Source: Roseomonas sp. (GTDB lineage: Bacteria; Pseudomonadota; Alphaproteobacteria; Acetobacterales; Acetobacteraceae). From it: a stretch of 64,000 nt of DNA. Positions 25,192-34,567 of this stretch are shown piece by piece. The stretch spans positions 1-64,000 of the forward strand of contig JADCEV010000041.1 in NCBI GenBank assembly GCA_020249865.1, in the 5' to 3' direction. The notes beneath the pieces are model-generated. The model was not told where the DNA came from, ran no database searches, and was given only the letters and a program-made list of their open reading frames with translations. The translations under genes were made by a program, and so were the position numbers. Position 1 is the first letter of the stretch; each line of letters opens with the position of its first letter.

Positions 25192-25722
25192 ATGCGTCAA
25201 CTCCTTCTGCTGCGCCATGCCAAATCCGCCTGGGATGACCCGGCGCTGGCTGATCATGCGCGGCCCCTGAATGGGCGGGGCCGGCGCGCGGCGGCGGCGA
25301 TGGCAAATGCGATGCGCGGCCTTGGGCTTTCGCCCGATGTGGTGCTGGTGTCTTCCGCCAGGCGCACACTACAAACGCTGGAAGCGCTTTCGCCCTTGCC
25401 CGATAGCCCGATCATTGAGCCGATGGATGAGCTTTATTTGGCATCCTGGCAGAATCTGCTTGGGCTCTTGCATCGGGTGCCGGAAACGGCGCGGAGCGTC
25501 CTGCTGATTGGCCATAACCCCGGCCTGCATGATCTGGCGCTCGCTTTGACTGGCGCGGACGCCATGGCGCGCAACCCGGAAGCGCGGCGCATGGCCAGCG
25601 CCTTCCCAACCGCGGCCTTGGCCGAATTCAGCATCTCCAGCCCCTGGGCGAGCCTTGCGGAAGGCGGCGGGCGGCTGGTGCGTTTCATGATCCCGGCTGA
25701 TTTGCCGGAAATGGCGGAATGA
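25192..25722 (+). CDS. SixA-like histidine phosphatase
   Basis: This 176-residue histidine-phosphatase-superfamily protein starts MRQLLLLRHAKSAW, with the catalytic RHA motif, and has the second His in LLIGHNPGLHDLALALTG. The size and RHAKSxW start match SixA-type phosphohistidine phosphatases. The track's GTG start six codons earlier lacks support. Its 3' end overlaps the CHAD-domain gene by four bases; SixA-like and CHAD proteins are often neighbours and both relate to polyphosphate or phosphohistidine biology. Confidence 0.87.
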   Translation: MRQLLLLRHAKSAWDDPALADHARPLNGRGRRAAAAMANAMRGLGLSPDVVLVSSARRTLQTLEALSPLPDSPIIEPMDELYLASWQNLLGLLHRVPETARSVLLIGHNPGLHDLALALTGADAMARNPEARRMASAFPTAALAEFSISSPWASLAEGGGRLVRFMIPADLPEMAE

Positions 25723-27263
25723 GCCCCGAAGGCCGAGAGACCGTCGGGGCTGGGACCGAAGCATCGGAACCAGCGCCGGAGCTGCCGCTTAGTCTGGAAT
25801 TTGTTCTGCCCGCGACGGAAGCGGCGCGGCTCGCGCGCTTTCCCATCCTGGCCGCGCTGCGCCAGGGGCGCATCAGCACCAGCACGGAAGAATTGCGCTG
25901 GCTGGATACGCCAAGCGGCGCCCTGGCAGATGACGGCAAGCTGCTTGAGGCGCCGAAGCGCGGGCCACGGCGGCTGATTGCCCTTGCCCCCAAAACCGAC
26001 GCGCCCTGGCATCCGGGCAAGCTGCTGCCGCCCCTCGCGCTGCCTGGCCCCGATGAGCTGCCTGAGGGGATTGCAGGGGAAGCGCTGACTGCCCTTGCCG
26101 CCTTCAGCGGCAAAAGGCGCAGCCAGCGCCTGCTGATCGGGGATGCGGTGGTGCTGCTGAGCCTGATCGAAGGCCAGTTGCGCGCCGTGGCAGCCGAACG
26201 CGCCCAGGCGCGGGTGATCCTTTCCGGTCCCACCCAAGCGGTGCTTGATCTCGCCCGGCGCTTGACCGCGGCCCTGCCCTTGCTGCTGCCCAGCCAAAGC
26301 CTGGGCGCCGAGGCGCTCAGCCTCGCCACTGGCCGCATCGCCGGCCCACGCCGCCGCGGCGCCCCCGATACCTCAGCGGCCGCCAGCGCCGAGGCCTGCT
26401 TCACCCTGGCGATCGGGCATTTGCTGGAAGTGGCGCTGCATTATGCGCCCATGGCCCGCGCCGGGCTGGATCCGGAAGGGGTGCATCAGCTTCGCGTTGC
26501 GCTTCGGCGGCTGCGGTCTCTGCTCAAGGTCTTCCGCCCGATCACCGGCGGCAAGCAAGCCCGCGCGTTCGATGGCGCACTTAAGGAAATGCTGGGGCTT
26601 TTGGGGCCGGCGCGGGATTGGGATGTGTTTATGGGCGGAATCGGCGCTGACATGGCGGCGCTTCTGCCTGAGGATAAGCGCCTGACATCCCTGCTACAGG
26701 CGGCGGATGCCAAGCGGCAGGCGGCCTATCAGGCGCTGGCCGACGCGCTGGATGGGCCAGTCTGGCGGCAAATGCTGGTGGCCGGCATCGCCTTTCTGCT
26801 CGAAAAACCCTGGCGCCATGGGGCGGATGCGGAACGGCTTGAATGGCTGAATGGCCCGCCACAGCACTTTGCCGCCCGCGTCTTGGAAAAGCGCTGGCGG
26901 AAGCTCTGCGATGACGGGGCGGAGATCGAAACCCTGCCGGCCGAGGCGTTGCATGAGCTTCGCCTGGACGCCAAGCGCCTTCGTTACGCGGCCGAGGTCT
27001 TCGCCCCGGTCTACCCGCAGAAATCGGCGCGACGCTTTCAGCGGCGGCTGGCCGGCTTGCAGGAAGAATTGGGCCGCAGCAATGACGCTGCGGTGGCGAC
27101 GGGCCTGGTGCAGGGCCTGGCACGGGAGAAGGATGAGGCGCGCAGCTTTGCCATTGGCCTGGTGGAAGGCTGGTGTCTTGCCCGGTCTGCGATGGACCGA
27201 AAAGCCGTGCTGGCGGCCTGGAAAAAATTATTGGCCAAAGAATCATTCTGGTCAGCGGATTAG
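25719..27263 (+). CDS. CHAD-domain protein with degenerate CYTH-like N-terminus
   Basis: This 514-residue protein has two parts. Residues about 20-200 resemble a CYTH (triphosphate tunnel) domain in layout but lack the ExExK start; the corresponding strand reads LSLEFVLPA, so catalysis is doubtful. Residues about 225-505 form a CHAD helical domain, with VHQLRVALRRLRSLLKVF, LLGPARDWDVF and LHELRLDAKRLRYAAEVF. These conserved histidines and basic residues bind polyphosphate. It overlaps the SixA-like gene by ATGA. A role at polyphosphate granules is inferred from the CHAD family. Confidence 0.85.
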   Translation: MSPEGRETVGAGTEASEPAPELPLSLEFVLPATEAARLARFPILAALRQGRISTSTEELRWLDTPSGALADDGKLLEAPKRGPRRLIALAPKTDAPWHPGKLLPPLALPGPDELPEGIAGEALTALAAFSGKRRSQRLLIGDAVVLLSLIEGQLRAVAAERAQARVILSGPTQAVLDLARRLTAALPLLLPSQSLGAEALSLATGRIAGPRRRGAPDTSAAASAEACFTLAIGHLLEVALHYAPMARAGLDPEGVHQLRVALRRLRSLLKVFRPITGGKQARAFDGALKEMLGLLGPARDWDVFMGGIGADMAALLPEDKRLTSLLQAADAKRQAAYQALADALDGPVWRQMLVAGIAFLLEKPWRHGADAERLEWLNGPPQHFAARVLEKRWRKLCDDGAEIETLPAEALHELRLDAKRLRYAAEVFAPVYPQKSARRFQRRLAGLQEELGRSNDAAVATGLVQGLAREKDEARSFAIGLVEGWCLARSAMDRKAVLAAWKKLLAKESFWSAD

Positions 27264-27356
27264 GTGCATCTCTTCGCCTTTTGCGTGAGTATGACGTGGA
27301 TTTTTTGCTGTCTTGGCAGTTGTAACACGCCGTAAAATTCGGTTATCCCGCACCTG

Positions 27357-27905
27357 ATGCGAGAACCAAGGCGCATATTCAAGGGAAGGCAATACGGCCC
27401 CCGCTTCGGCGGTTCCGGGCTGGGCGTGGCTTGCGCGGTTGTCGCGGCGCTTGTCCTTGGTTTTGGCTTGCCTTCCAACCTGTTCGGCTCTGCCCCCGCA
27501 GATCGGCCCATCACGGCGGAAGCCGCACAAATCCGCGTTTTTGATGGGGAAACACTCGGCCTTGGGGATCGCATCATCCGGCTTTCCGGCATAGCCGCGC
27601 CTGCACGGGGTGAGGCCTGCGGCGATGCCGCGCGCGGTGATTGCGGCGCTGCCGCGGCTGCGGCCCTGGCCGGGCTGGTGCATGGCCAGGCGGTGACCTG
27701 CCGGATTGAAGGGCATGATGGGTTTCGCCGCGGGCTGGCGCGCTGCATTGCCGGCGGGCGCGATGTGAATGCCGCCATGGTGGAAACGGGCTTCGCGCTG
27801 GCTTCCGTTCCAGTACTGCGCCACCTGGAAGTGGCGGCGCGCGATGGGCGGCAAGGGCTTTGGGCCGATGCCAGCCTGATGCCGGCCGATTGGCGCCGGC
27901 GCTGA
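27357..27905 (+). CDS. Thermonuclease (SNase)-like protein, probably catalytically impaired
   Basis: This 182-residue protein has an N-terminal membrane anchor or signal (about residues 22-44, VACAVVAALVLGFGLPSN) and an SNase-like OB fold. The segment IIRLSGIAAPARGEACG aligns with the usual RLxGIDAPE. The Arg is kept, but the Asp and Glu of DAPE are both Ala, and these are metal/catalytic residues in staphylococcal nuclease. The later FRRGLARCIAGGRDVNAAMV keeps the second Arg. It is therefore probably a nuclease-fold protein without normal activity. TTGTAA and TTATCC, 17 bases apart, lie directly before the ATG, so it may be near-leaderless. Confidence 0.72.
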   Translation: MREPRRIFKGRQYGPRFGGSGLGVACAVVAALVLGFGLPSNLFGSAPADRPITAEAAQIRVFDGETLGLGDRIIRLSGIAAPARGEACGDAARGDCGAAAAAALAGLVHGQAVTCRIEGHDGFRRGLARCIAGGRDVNAAMVETGFALASVPVLRHLEVAARDGRQGLWADASLMPADWRRR

Positions 27906-28107
27906 GCGCCTTTGCCGAGCCTTGGATGGCCGGGACGCTACGCTTTACCCCAATGTTCAAGGGCGGTTTACGCTTCGGCGTTAGGGTTTGGCTGTCTGCC
28001 GGCCACGGGGTTTGCCAATCTGCCCGCTCCCCCCTTATCCTGCACCGCACCATGATTAATCGCCCCCGCTTGTGCTGGTGGCGTGACCGTTTTTGAGGAA
28101 GACAAGC

Positions 28108-29415
28108 ATGACCACGAAGGCCCAGGGGTCCATCACCATCACCTTGGATGGCACGAACAAGAGCACGACGCTGCCCCTGCTGGGCGGTACGCTTGGCCCG
28201 CAAGTTGCGGATATTCGCAAGCTTTATGGCGATCTTGGGATTTTCACCTTCGACCCCGGCTATGGCGCGACCGCTTCCTGCGAAAGCACCATCACCTATA
28301 TTGATGGCGATGCCGGCATCCTGCTCTATCGCGGCTATCCCATTGAGCAATTGGCCGAAAAATCGAGCTTCCTCGAAATCTCCTACCTGCTGCTGAATGG
28401 CGAATTGCCCAATGCCGCGCAATATGAGGAATTCCGCAAGGGTGTGACCTATCACACCATGCTGCATGAACAGCTGCGCCGCTTCTTCGATGGCTTCCGC
28501 CGCGATGCGCACCCGATGGCGGTGATGTGCGGCGTGGTGGGCGCGCTGGCCGCCTTCTATCACGACAATCTGGACATCAATGATCCGCGCCAACGCGAAA
28601 TCGCGGCCTTCCGGCTGATTGCGAAAGTGCCGACCATTGCGGCCTGGGCCTATAAGTATTCCATCGGCCAGCCCTTCATGTATCCGCGCAATGATCTGAG
28701 CTATGCGGAAAACTTCCTTTACATGCTGAACGCCGTGCCGGCCGAGCCCTGGGTGAATAACCCGATTTTGGCGCGCGCAATGGACCGCATCCTGATCCTG
28801 CATGCGGATCACGAACAGAATGCGTCCACCAGCACGGTGCGGCTGGCCGGTTCAACCGGTGCCAATCCCTTCGCCTGCATCGCCGCCGGCATCGCTGCCC
28901 TTTGGGGTCCGGCGCATGGTGGCGCCAATGAAGCCGTGCTGAAAATGCTGGGCGAGATCGGGCACCCCAAGAATATTCCTGCCTTCATCAGCGAAGTGAA
29001 GGACAAGAACAGCCACACCAAGCTGATGGGCTTCGGCCACCGCGTCTATAAGAATTTTGACCCGCGCGCGAAGATCATGAAGGAAACCTGCCACGAAGTG
29101 CTGGCGGAGCTTGGCATCAAGAATGAGCCGCTGTTGGACATGGCGATGGAAATGGAGCGCATCGCGCTTTCCGATGATTACTTTGTCAGCCGCAAGCTTT
29201 ATCCGAATGTGGATTTCTATTCGGGCATCATCCTGAAGGCCATGGGCATTCCGACCCATATGTTCACCGTGTTGTTTGCCGTGGCGCGCACGGTGGGCTG
29301 GGTGAGCCAGTGGAAGGAATTGATCGAAGACCCAAGCCAGCGGATCGGCCGCCCCCGGCAGGTTTATTCCGGCGCAGCGGAACGGCCCTTCGTGCCGATG
29401 GCGCTCAGGCCCTGA
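28108..29415 (+). CDS. gltA: Citrate synthase
   Basis: This 435-residue enzyme condenses acetyl-CoA and oxaloacetate at the entry of the TCA cycle. It has the long N-terminal domain of hexameric proteobacterial citrate synthases ([21 protein letters not shown]). The active-site His residues lie in [15 protein letters not shown] and [12 protein letters not shown], and the Asp in YPNVDFYSG. The ATG at 28108 has GAGGAAG upstream; the track start is a TTG five codons earlier. It is monocistronic, with 202 bases of leader and a terminator directly after. Confidence 0.97.
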   Translation: MTTKAQGSITITLDGTNKSTTLPLLGGTLGPQVADIRKLYGDLGIFTFDPGYGATASCESTITYIDGDAGILLYRGYPIEQLAEKSSFLEISYLLLNGELPNAAQYEEFRKGVTYHTMLHEQLRRFFDGFRRDAHPMAVMCGVVGALAAFYHDNLDINDPRQREIAAFRLIAKVPTIAAWAYKYSIGQPFMYPRNDLSYAENFLYMLNAVPAEPWVNNPILARAMDRILILHADHEQNASTSTVRLAGSTGANPFACIAAGIAALWGPAHGGANEAVLKMLGEIGHPKNIPAFISEVKDKNSHTKLMGFGHRVYKNFDPRAKIMKETCHEVLAELGIKNEPLLDMAMEMERIALSDDYFVSRKLYPNVDFYSGIILKAMGIPTHMFTVLFAVARTVGWVSQWKELIEDPSQRIGRPRQVYSGAAERPFVPMALRP

Positions 29416-29425
29416 AAGGTGACTT

Positions 29426-29458
29426 GCCCCCCTCTGGTTGATGACGGAGGGGGGCTTT
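29426..29458 (+). terminator. Intrinsic terminator of gltA
   Basis: GCCCCCCTC (29426-29434) and GAGGGGGGC (29447-29455) form a perfect 9-bp GC stem, followed by TTTAA, ten bases after the gltA stop. An alternative GGGGG/CCCCC pairing with the next bases is also possible. The U-tract is short but the stem is strong. Confidence 0.75.
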
Positions 29459-29637
29459 AACCCCCTGGCAGTACAAAACAGGCCAATTTTTTAAGGCGTC
29501 CATGCAATCATGCGTGTATGGACGCTGCCGACACGATCAACCAGAAGCCGAAGATCAGGCTGAAATTGACGCCGCTTGTGCAGAGCGCCGGCTCGGCGTT
29601 AACCTTTCATTCATCTTTAGGGCCTAAGGTTCACTCT

Positions 29638-29844
29638 ATGCTCAGCTTGAACTCAGTTGCTGCCGTCTCCCAGGAAATCGCGGCCAAGGCCGGGATCATC
29701 CAGGCGCGTTCTCCGGTTCAGCCGGTGGATGCGCTGGGCAATAACCGCCAGGGCCAGCCCTCGCCGCAGCGTTCGCTCGAAGCCGTGCCCCCCGCGCCGC
29801 CCTCACCGATGCCGCGCGGGTCGCTGCTCGATCTTCGGGTCTGA
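29638..29844 (+). CDS. Small hypothetical protein
   Basis: This candidate encodes 68 residues from the ATG at 29638 (MLSLNSVAAVSQEIAAKAG), ending in a proline-rich tail (AVPPAPPSPMPRGSLLDLRV). The track start at 29518 would add 40 residues of weaker quality; AAGG before 29638 favours the shorter form. There is no recognised family, membrane segment or signal. It lies alone between citrate synthase and the convergent uracil-DNA glycosylase gene. The 29459-29637 stretch before it holds only an inverted repeat (GCGTCCAT/ATGGACGC) and AT-rich sequence that may contain its promoter. Confidence 0.4.
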   Translation: MLSLNSVAAVSQEIAAKAGIIQARSPVQPVDALGNNRQGQPSPQRSLEAVPPAPPSPMPRGSLLDLRV

Positions 29845-29880
29845 CGAAGTCTTCCTAAAGTCTGTCGGGTTTGTGCGGCG

Positions 29881-30522
29881 CTATTCGCCTTTAAGCGCCG
29901 CCATCACGCCTGCCATCGCCGCCTGAAACATCTCCGGCGTCAGGCGCCGCGTTGAGGTGTTGTAGCGGCTGACATGATAGGAATCCGCCAGGATCAGCCC
30001 ATCGGGCAGGCGATGCTGTGCGCCATGCGCGAAGGCGAAGCGTGAAGCCGGAATGCCCTTGGCGCGCAGCACCGCGTTATGCGCCACCACACCCAGCGCC
30101 AGAACGACGCGCAGGCCCGGCATGCCGGCAAGCTCCGCCTTCAGGAAGCCATTGCAGGCGCGGATTTCTACCGGCAGCGGCAGGTTTTCCGGCGGCACGC
30201 AGCGTACCGCATTGGCAATCCGGCAGCCGGTGAGTTCCATGCCATCCTTGGGGTCTTCGCCATAGGCGCCGCGCGCCAGGCCATATTCCAGCAAGGTCGC
30301 ATAGAGCAGTTTGCCCGCATAATCCCCGGTGAAGGGCCGCCCGGTGCGATTGGCGCCGCGCACACCGGGCGCCAGGCCCAATACCAGCAACGGCGCCTCG
30401 CGCGGCCCCCAGGATGGCACGGGCGCGTTATGCCAGCCTGGTTCCTTGGCGCGATTGGCGGCGCGATATTCGGCAAGCCTTGGGCATAGCGCGCAATCGC
30501 GCCCCGGTGCCGTCGTGCTCAT
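29881..30522 (-). CDS. Uracil-DNA glycosylase family 5 (UdgB-like)
   Basis: This 213-residue DNA repair enzyme removes uracil and related deaminated bases. Motif A is GLAPGVRGANRTGRPFTGD, the family-5 form without the usual polar catalytic residue; the C-terminal motif is DSYHVSRYNTSTRR. Cysteines in CALCPRL, NAVRCVPP and IRACNGF fit the family's [4Fe-4S] cluster. Length matches UdgB. It overlaps the upstream NYN-domain gene by ATGA, so the two are translated together. Confidence 0.92.
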   Translation of the reverse strand: MSTTAPGRDCALCPRLAEYRAANRAKEPGWHNAPVPSWGPREAPLLVLGLAPGVRGANRTGRPFTGDYAGKLLYATLLEYGLARGAYGEDPKDGMELTGCRIANAVRCVPPENLPLPVEIRACNGFLKAELAGMPGLRVVLALGVVAHNAVLRAKGIPASRFAFAHGAQHRLPDGLILADSYHVSRYNTSTRRLTPEMFQAAMAGVMAALKGE

Positions 30523-31181
30523 TCAGGCTCGATATCCGGCGCCTCACCATAAGGGTCGGCCGGGGTGGCGCGGCTTGGTCGTGCCGGGGCGGCGGCAGGC
30601 GGCGGTGCGGCACGCGGGGCCCGGGCTTCAGGCGGCGGGCGGCGAGCGATCTCAGGGCCGATATCGGCCAATTCCAGAAAGCCATCGGCCTGGCGGCGCA
30701 ATTCATCGGCGATCATGGGTGGTTGGCTTTCCATGGTGGAGACCACCGTCACCTTCACCCCCTGGCGCTGCACGGCTTCCACCACGCGGCGGAAATCGCC
30801 ATCGCCGGAAACCAGCACCGCGTGATCCAGATGCGGGGCGAGTTCCATCATATCCACCGCCAATTCGATATCCATATTGCCCTTGATCCGCCGCCGCCCG
30901 GTCGGGTCTGCCTGTTCCTTGGCGGGCTTCGTCACCACGCGCCAACCATTATAGGCCAGCCAATCGGTCAGCGGGCGAAGGGGGGAGTAATCCTCGGTCT
31001 CGATCAGGGCGGTGTAGTAGCAGGCGCGCACCAGATAGGTTGAGCCGCCGAAAAACCGCAGCATGGCGGCGAAATCAACCTCGAACCCCAGGGCCCTTGT
31101 GGCGTAATAGAGATTGGCGCCATCAACGAACAGGCCAACGCGTTCCAGGCCAGCCTGGCGCCGAGCAATATGAGCAGACAT
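30519..31181 (-). CDS. NYN domain (LabA/DUF88-like) protein
   Basis: This 220-residue protein has a PIN-like NYN nuclease fold. The acidic metal-site residues are visible in GLFVDGANLYYA, GNMDIELAVDMM and VLVSGDGDFRRVVEAV. Residues from about 175 on are a Pro/Ala/Arg-rich, probably disordered tail. NYN proteins are presumed RNases, but targets are mostly unknown. The ATG at 31181 has GAGGA at a good distance; the longer track start is unlikely. It overlaps the family-5 uracil-DNA glycosylase gene by four bases and diverges from folK across 74 bases. Confidence 0.88.
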   Translation of the reverse strand: MSAHIARRQAGLERVGLFVDGANLYYATRALGFEVDFAAMLRFFGGSTYLVRACYYTALIETEDYSPLRPLTDWLAYNGWRVVTKPAKEQADPTGRRRIKGNMDIELAVDMMELAPHLDHAVLVSGDGDFRRVVEAVQRQGVKVTVVSTMESQPPMIADELRRQADGFLELADIGPEIARRPPPEARAPRAAPPPAAAPARPSRATPADPYGEAPDIEPE

Positions 31182-31255
31182 CAAATGATCCTCAAAGGTT
31201 TGAAACGAGCGTTCAATTACAGACAAGGGCTTTATATCAAATTGCCAATCCTGTC

Positions 31256-31756
31256 ATGCCCCATACCCTGATCGCCATTGGCGCCAACCTGCCGGCGGGC
31301 GATGGCGCGCCGCCGCTGGAAAGCTGCAAGGCCGCGCTGGCGGTGCTGGCCGCCCTGCCGGGGCTGCGGCTGGTGGCAGCGTCAAGCTGGTGGGAAAGCG
31401 CGCCGATCCCGCCCGATCCAGCCTCCCCGCGCTACATCAATGGCGTGGCCTTGCTGGAAGGTGCGGTGGAACCGGCCGGGCTGCTCGCCGCGCTGCAAGC
31501 CATTGAAAACGCGGCCGGGCGCACCCGCCCCTATCCCAATGCGCCGCGCGTTTTGGACCTTGATATCATTGATCTGGATGGGAGGGTGCGCGATGCGCCG
31601 GACCCGGTGCTGCCCCATCCGCGCGCCCATTTGCGCGGTTTTGTGCTTTATCCCTTGGCCGAGGTAGCTCCGGATTGGGTGCATCCGCGCCTGAAGCAGC
31701 CCGTCGCCGAACTGATCGCGGCCCTGCCGGCGCAGGATGTCAGGCCCCTGCCCTGA
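31256..31756 (+). CDS. folK: 2-amino-4-hydroxy-6-hydroxymethyldihydropteridine pyrophosphokinase
   Basis: This 166-residue enzyme transfers pyrophosphate from ATP to hydroxymethyl-dihydropterin in folate synthesis. Visible marks are the N-terminal TLIAIGANLP, SSWWESAPI, the ring RYINGVALLEG, and the signature NAPRVLDLDIIDLDG, followed by LPHPRAHLRGFVL. The track ORF begins 72 codons earlier in the antisense of the NYN gene; the ATG at 31256 gives the expected start. No Shine-Dalgarno is evident, so it may be leaderless or weakly translated. rpoZ follows on the same strand with its own promoter. Confidence 0.94.
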   Translation: MPHTLIAIGANLPAGDGAPPLESCKAALAVLAALPGLRLVAASSWWESAPIPPDPASPRYINGVALLEGAVEPAGLLAALQAIENAAGRTRPYPNAPRVLDLDIIDLDGRVRDAPDPVLPHPRAHLRGFVLYPLAEVAPDWVHPRLKQPVAELIAALPAQDVRPLP

Positions 31757-31782
31757 CCTGACGCGCGAGGCGCTTGAAATCC

Positions 31783-31811
31783 TTGCAAAGCAGCGCCGAG
31801 GCGACTATTTG
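31783..31811 (+). promoter_or_regulatory. Putative sigma70-type promoter for rpoZ-rsh
   Basis: TTGCAA (31783-31788) and TATTTG (31806-31811) are separated by 17 bases and lie about 67 bases before the rpoZ start. Both boxes are near-consensus in an otherwise GC-rich stretch. A second AT-rich box (TATAAC at 31817) could serve as an alternative -10. Confidence 0.4.
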
Positions 31812-31878
31812 AAACCTATAACCGGTTCAGCCGGGCGCCCGGCCCCCGCCGCGCGCCCCTTTTGTCTTTGGAGCCCTC

Positions 31879-32271
31879 ATGGCGCGCGTTACCGTTGAAG
31901 ACTGCATCGAAAAGATCCCGAACCGCTTTGAACTCGTGCTGATGGCCGCGCAGCGTGCGCGCAATATCAGCCGGGGTGAGCAGATCGCGGTGGATCGCGA
32001 CAATGACAAGAACCCGGTCGTGGCGCTGCGCGAAATCGCCGAGGAAAAGGCCGATCTCCCCGCGCTGGAAGCTGATCTGATCAAGTCCCTGCAGCGTGCG
32101 CCGGAACCGGAGCCCGCCGAGGAAGAGGTGATTGACCTGATTGCCACGGATGAAAACATCTTCGGCATCATGGATGTGCAGGAAGAAGCCCTGCCTGAGG
32201 CCGGCGCCGAGGACATGGCGCCCGATGATCTGGAAGCCGCCATCGCCGCTGAGCTTGGCGGCAAACGATAG
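31879..32271 (+). CDS. rpoZ: RNA polymerase omega subunit
   Basis: This 130-residue subunit helps assemble RNA polymerase and carries part of a ppGpp site in proteobacteria. The conserved core is [30 protein letters not shown], then [11 protein letters not shown]. The C-terminal half is a strongly acidic extension (about residues 75-130) beyond the 91-residue E. coli protein; extended forms are common in alphaproteobacteria. It sits eight bases ahead of the rsh gene, a conserved pairing that links omega to (p)ppGpp production. Confidence 0.95.
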   Translation: MARVTVEDCIEKIPNRFELVLMAAQRARNISRGEQIAVDRDNDKNPVVALREIAEEKADLPALEADLIKSLQRAPEPEPAEEEVIDLIATDENIFGIMDVQEEALPEAGAEDMAPDDLEAAIAAELGGKR

Positions 32272-32279
32272 GAATGCCG

Positions 32280-34559
32280 ATGGGGCGAAGCAACAGGACC
32301 CGCTTCCCCCCGGATTTTCCCCGCGCGCCTGAAGGTCTGGCCGCGGGGCGCGCCCTTTCGCCCGGCGCTGAGCTTGCTTCCCATGTTGTTGCCTATGATC
32401 CGCGCGCCGATGCTGCGCTGATTACAGCCGCCTATGATCTGGCCGCCGAAGCCCATGCGCCGCAGAAGCGTGATGATGGGCAGCCCTATATCGTGCATCC
32501 CTTGGCAGTGGCCGAAATCCTGGCCGGCTATCGGCTTGATCCCGGTTCCATCATCACCGCGCTGTTGCATGACACGGTTGAGGATACGCCGCTCAAGCTT
32601 GCTGATATTGAAAGCCGCTTCGGCAAGGAAGTGGCGCGGCTGGTGGATGGTGTCACCAAGCTGACGCGGCTTGAACTGCAATCCGAACGCACCAAACAGG
32701 CCGAGAATTTCCGCAAACTTGTCCTTGCCATGAGCGAGGATATCCGCGTGCTGCTCATCAAGCTCGCGGATCGGCTGCATAATATGCGCACCATTTCCGG
32801 CATGCCGCAGCCGGAACGCCGCCGCAAACAGGCGCGCGAAACCTTGGAAATCTACGCGCCGCTCGCTGAGCGCATCGGCATGGATGCGCTGAAGACTGAA
32901 CTGGAAACCCTTTCCTTCCGCGAAATGAATGCGGAAGCCTGGCAGACCATTGCCGCGCGGCTGACCTATCTGCGCGGTCAGGGTGCCGATTTGATTGCGG
33001 AGATTGAGGCTGATCTGCGCCGTGTGCTTGCTGATGCTGGCGTAACAGTGGTGGATATTCAGGGGCGGGAGAAATCGCCCTATTCCATCTGGCTCAAGAT
33101 GCAGAAGAAGAATGTCGCCTTCGAGCAATTATCCGACATCATGGCCTTTCGCATCATCGTGCCGGAAAAGGGCGATTGCTACGCGGCACTCGGCGCCATT
33201 CATTCCGCCTATCGCGTGGTGCCGGGGCGCTTCAAGGATTGGATTTCAACGCCCAAGACCAATGGCTATCAAAGCCTGCATACCGGCGTGACGGTGCCGG
33301 AACGGCGCAATGCCAAGATCGAAGTGCAAATCCGCACCAAGGAAATGCATGATATCGCGGAAAATGGCGTCGCCGCGCATTGGAGCTACAAGCAAGGGCC
33401 CGGATCTTCGCGTGATCAGAAGCGCTATCCCTGGGTGCGCGACCTTTTGGAAATTCTGGAAAACGCGGCTGAGCCTCAGGAATTTCTGGAACATACCAAG
33501 CTTGAATTGCATCGTGATCGGGTTTTCTGCTTCACGCCCAAGGGTGATCTGATCGAATTGCCGCGTGGTGCCACGCCGGTTGACTTCGCCTATGAGGTGC
33601 ATAGCCAGGTTGGCGATACCACTGTTGGCGCCAAGGTGAATGGCAAGATTGTGCCGCTCCGCCATGTGCTGGAAAATGGCGATCAGGTGGAAATCATCAC
33701 CGCGCGCGGCGGCACGCCCAATCCGGGGTGGGAGCGTTTTGTTGTCACCGGCAAGGCACGTTCGCGTATTCGCCGTGTCAATCACGCGCGGCAGCGTTCG
33801 GAACAGCGCGAAGAAGGCCGCAGCGCCATTGCCAAGGCGTTCCGCGCCGCCGGTCTCGATTTTTCGGAAAAGCTTGCGGAACCCGCCTTGAAGCCGCTGA
33901 AGCAGGCGGATTTTGAGGCGATGTGCATCGCGGTCGCGAGCGGCAACCTCTCGCCGCGCGATGTGCTGCATGCCGCCGTGCCGGAATTGCGCGCCGCGCC
34001 ACGCGGGGCGGACCCGTTGCCACTCGCGAGGCCAAGGGGGCGGCTTGGCGCGGGGCCAACCCTCATGCCGGGCAAGGCGGAACGGCAATCATCGGCCAAG
34101 CGCGATGCGGCGCTTGGGCTGCGCGGCCTGGTCACCGGCATGGCCGTCAGCTTCGCCGGCTGCTGCCACCCGCTGCCCGGGGATCGGATTTTGGGCATTG
34201 TCACCACCGGGCGTGGGGTCACGATCCATCGGCAGGATTGCCATGGCTTGCAGGCTTTTGCCGCGACGCCCGAACGCTTCATTGACGTGGATTGGGATTA
34301 TGATGGCGCGACCAAGGGCACCCATGTCGCGCGGGTGGAGCTGGTCGCGGAAAACCGCCCGGATGCGCTGGCGGGCGTCACCACGGCCATCGCGCGGCAG
34401 GAAGGAGTGGTGAACAGCCTTCGCATCACCAACCGTGCCGAGGATTGGTGCGAAGTGCTGGTGGATGTGGAAGTGCGCGATATTTCCCACCTGACCGCAG
34501 TGCTGGCCGCTTTGCGCGCCTGCCCCGGCATCACCCAGGTGGAACGCGGCAAGGGATAG
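32280..34559 (+). CDS. rsh: Bifunctional (p)ppGpp synthetase/hydrolase (RelA/SpoT family)
   Basis: This 759-residue stringent-response enzyme makes and degrades (p)ppGpp. Order of domains: HD hydrolase ([18 protein letters not shown] intact, so hydrolysis is expected), synthetase ([33 protein letters not shown]), TGS ([20 protein letters not shown]), a cysteine/helical region ([19 protein letters not shown]) and a C-terminal ACT domain. Alphaproteobacteria usually carry a single Rsh. The start at 32280 has AGGA six bases upstream; the track's ATG at 32274 is too close to it. It is cotranscribed with rpoZ and followed by acpS eight bases later. Confidence 0.95.
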   Translation: MGRSNRTRFPPDFPRAPEGLAAGRALSPGAELASHVVAYDPRADAALITAAYDLAAEAHAPQKRDDGQPYIVHPLAVAEILAGYRLDPGSIITALLHDTVEDTPLKLADIESRFGKEVARLVDGVTKLTRLELQSERTKQAENFRKLVLAMSEDIRVLLIKLADRLHNMRTISGMPQPERRRKQARETLEIYAPLAERIGMDALKTELETLSFREMNAEAWQTIAARLTYLRGQGADLIAEIEADLRRVLADAGVTVVDIQGREKSPYSIWLKMQKKNVAFEQLSDIMAFRIIVPEKGDCYAALGAIHSAYRVVPGRFKDWISTPKTNGYQSLHTGVTVPERRNAKIEVQIRTKEMHDIAENGVAAHWSYKQGPGSSRDQKRYPWVRDLLEILENAAEPQEFLEHTKLELHRDRVFCFTPKGDLIELPRGATPVDFAYEVHSQVGDTTVGAKVNGKIVPLRHVLENGDQVEIITARGGTPNPGWERFVVTGKARSRIRRVNHARQRSEQREEGRSAIAKAFRAAGLDFSEKLAEPALKPLKQADFEAMCIAVASGNLSPRDVLHAAVPELRAAPRGADPLPLARPRGRLGAGPTLMPGKAERQSSAKRDAALGLRGLVTGMAVSFAGCCHPLPGDRILGIVTTGRGVTIHRQDCHGLQAFAATPERFIDVDWDYDGATKGTHVARVELVAENRPDALAGVTTAIARQEGVVNSLRITNRAEDWCEVLVDVEVRDISHLTAVLAALRACPGITQVERGKG

Positions 34560-34567
34560 GGCAGCGC

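Noticed and set aside
29459-29525. Second terminator or small RNA gene after gltA
   Set aside because: The inverted repeat is preceded, not followed, by T residues on the plus strand and gives an A-run on the minus strand, so it does not have terminator form; no promoter is clear.
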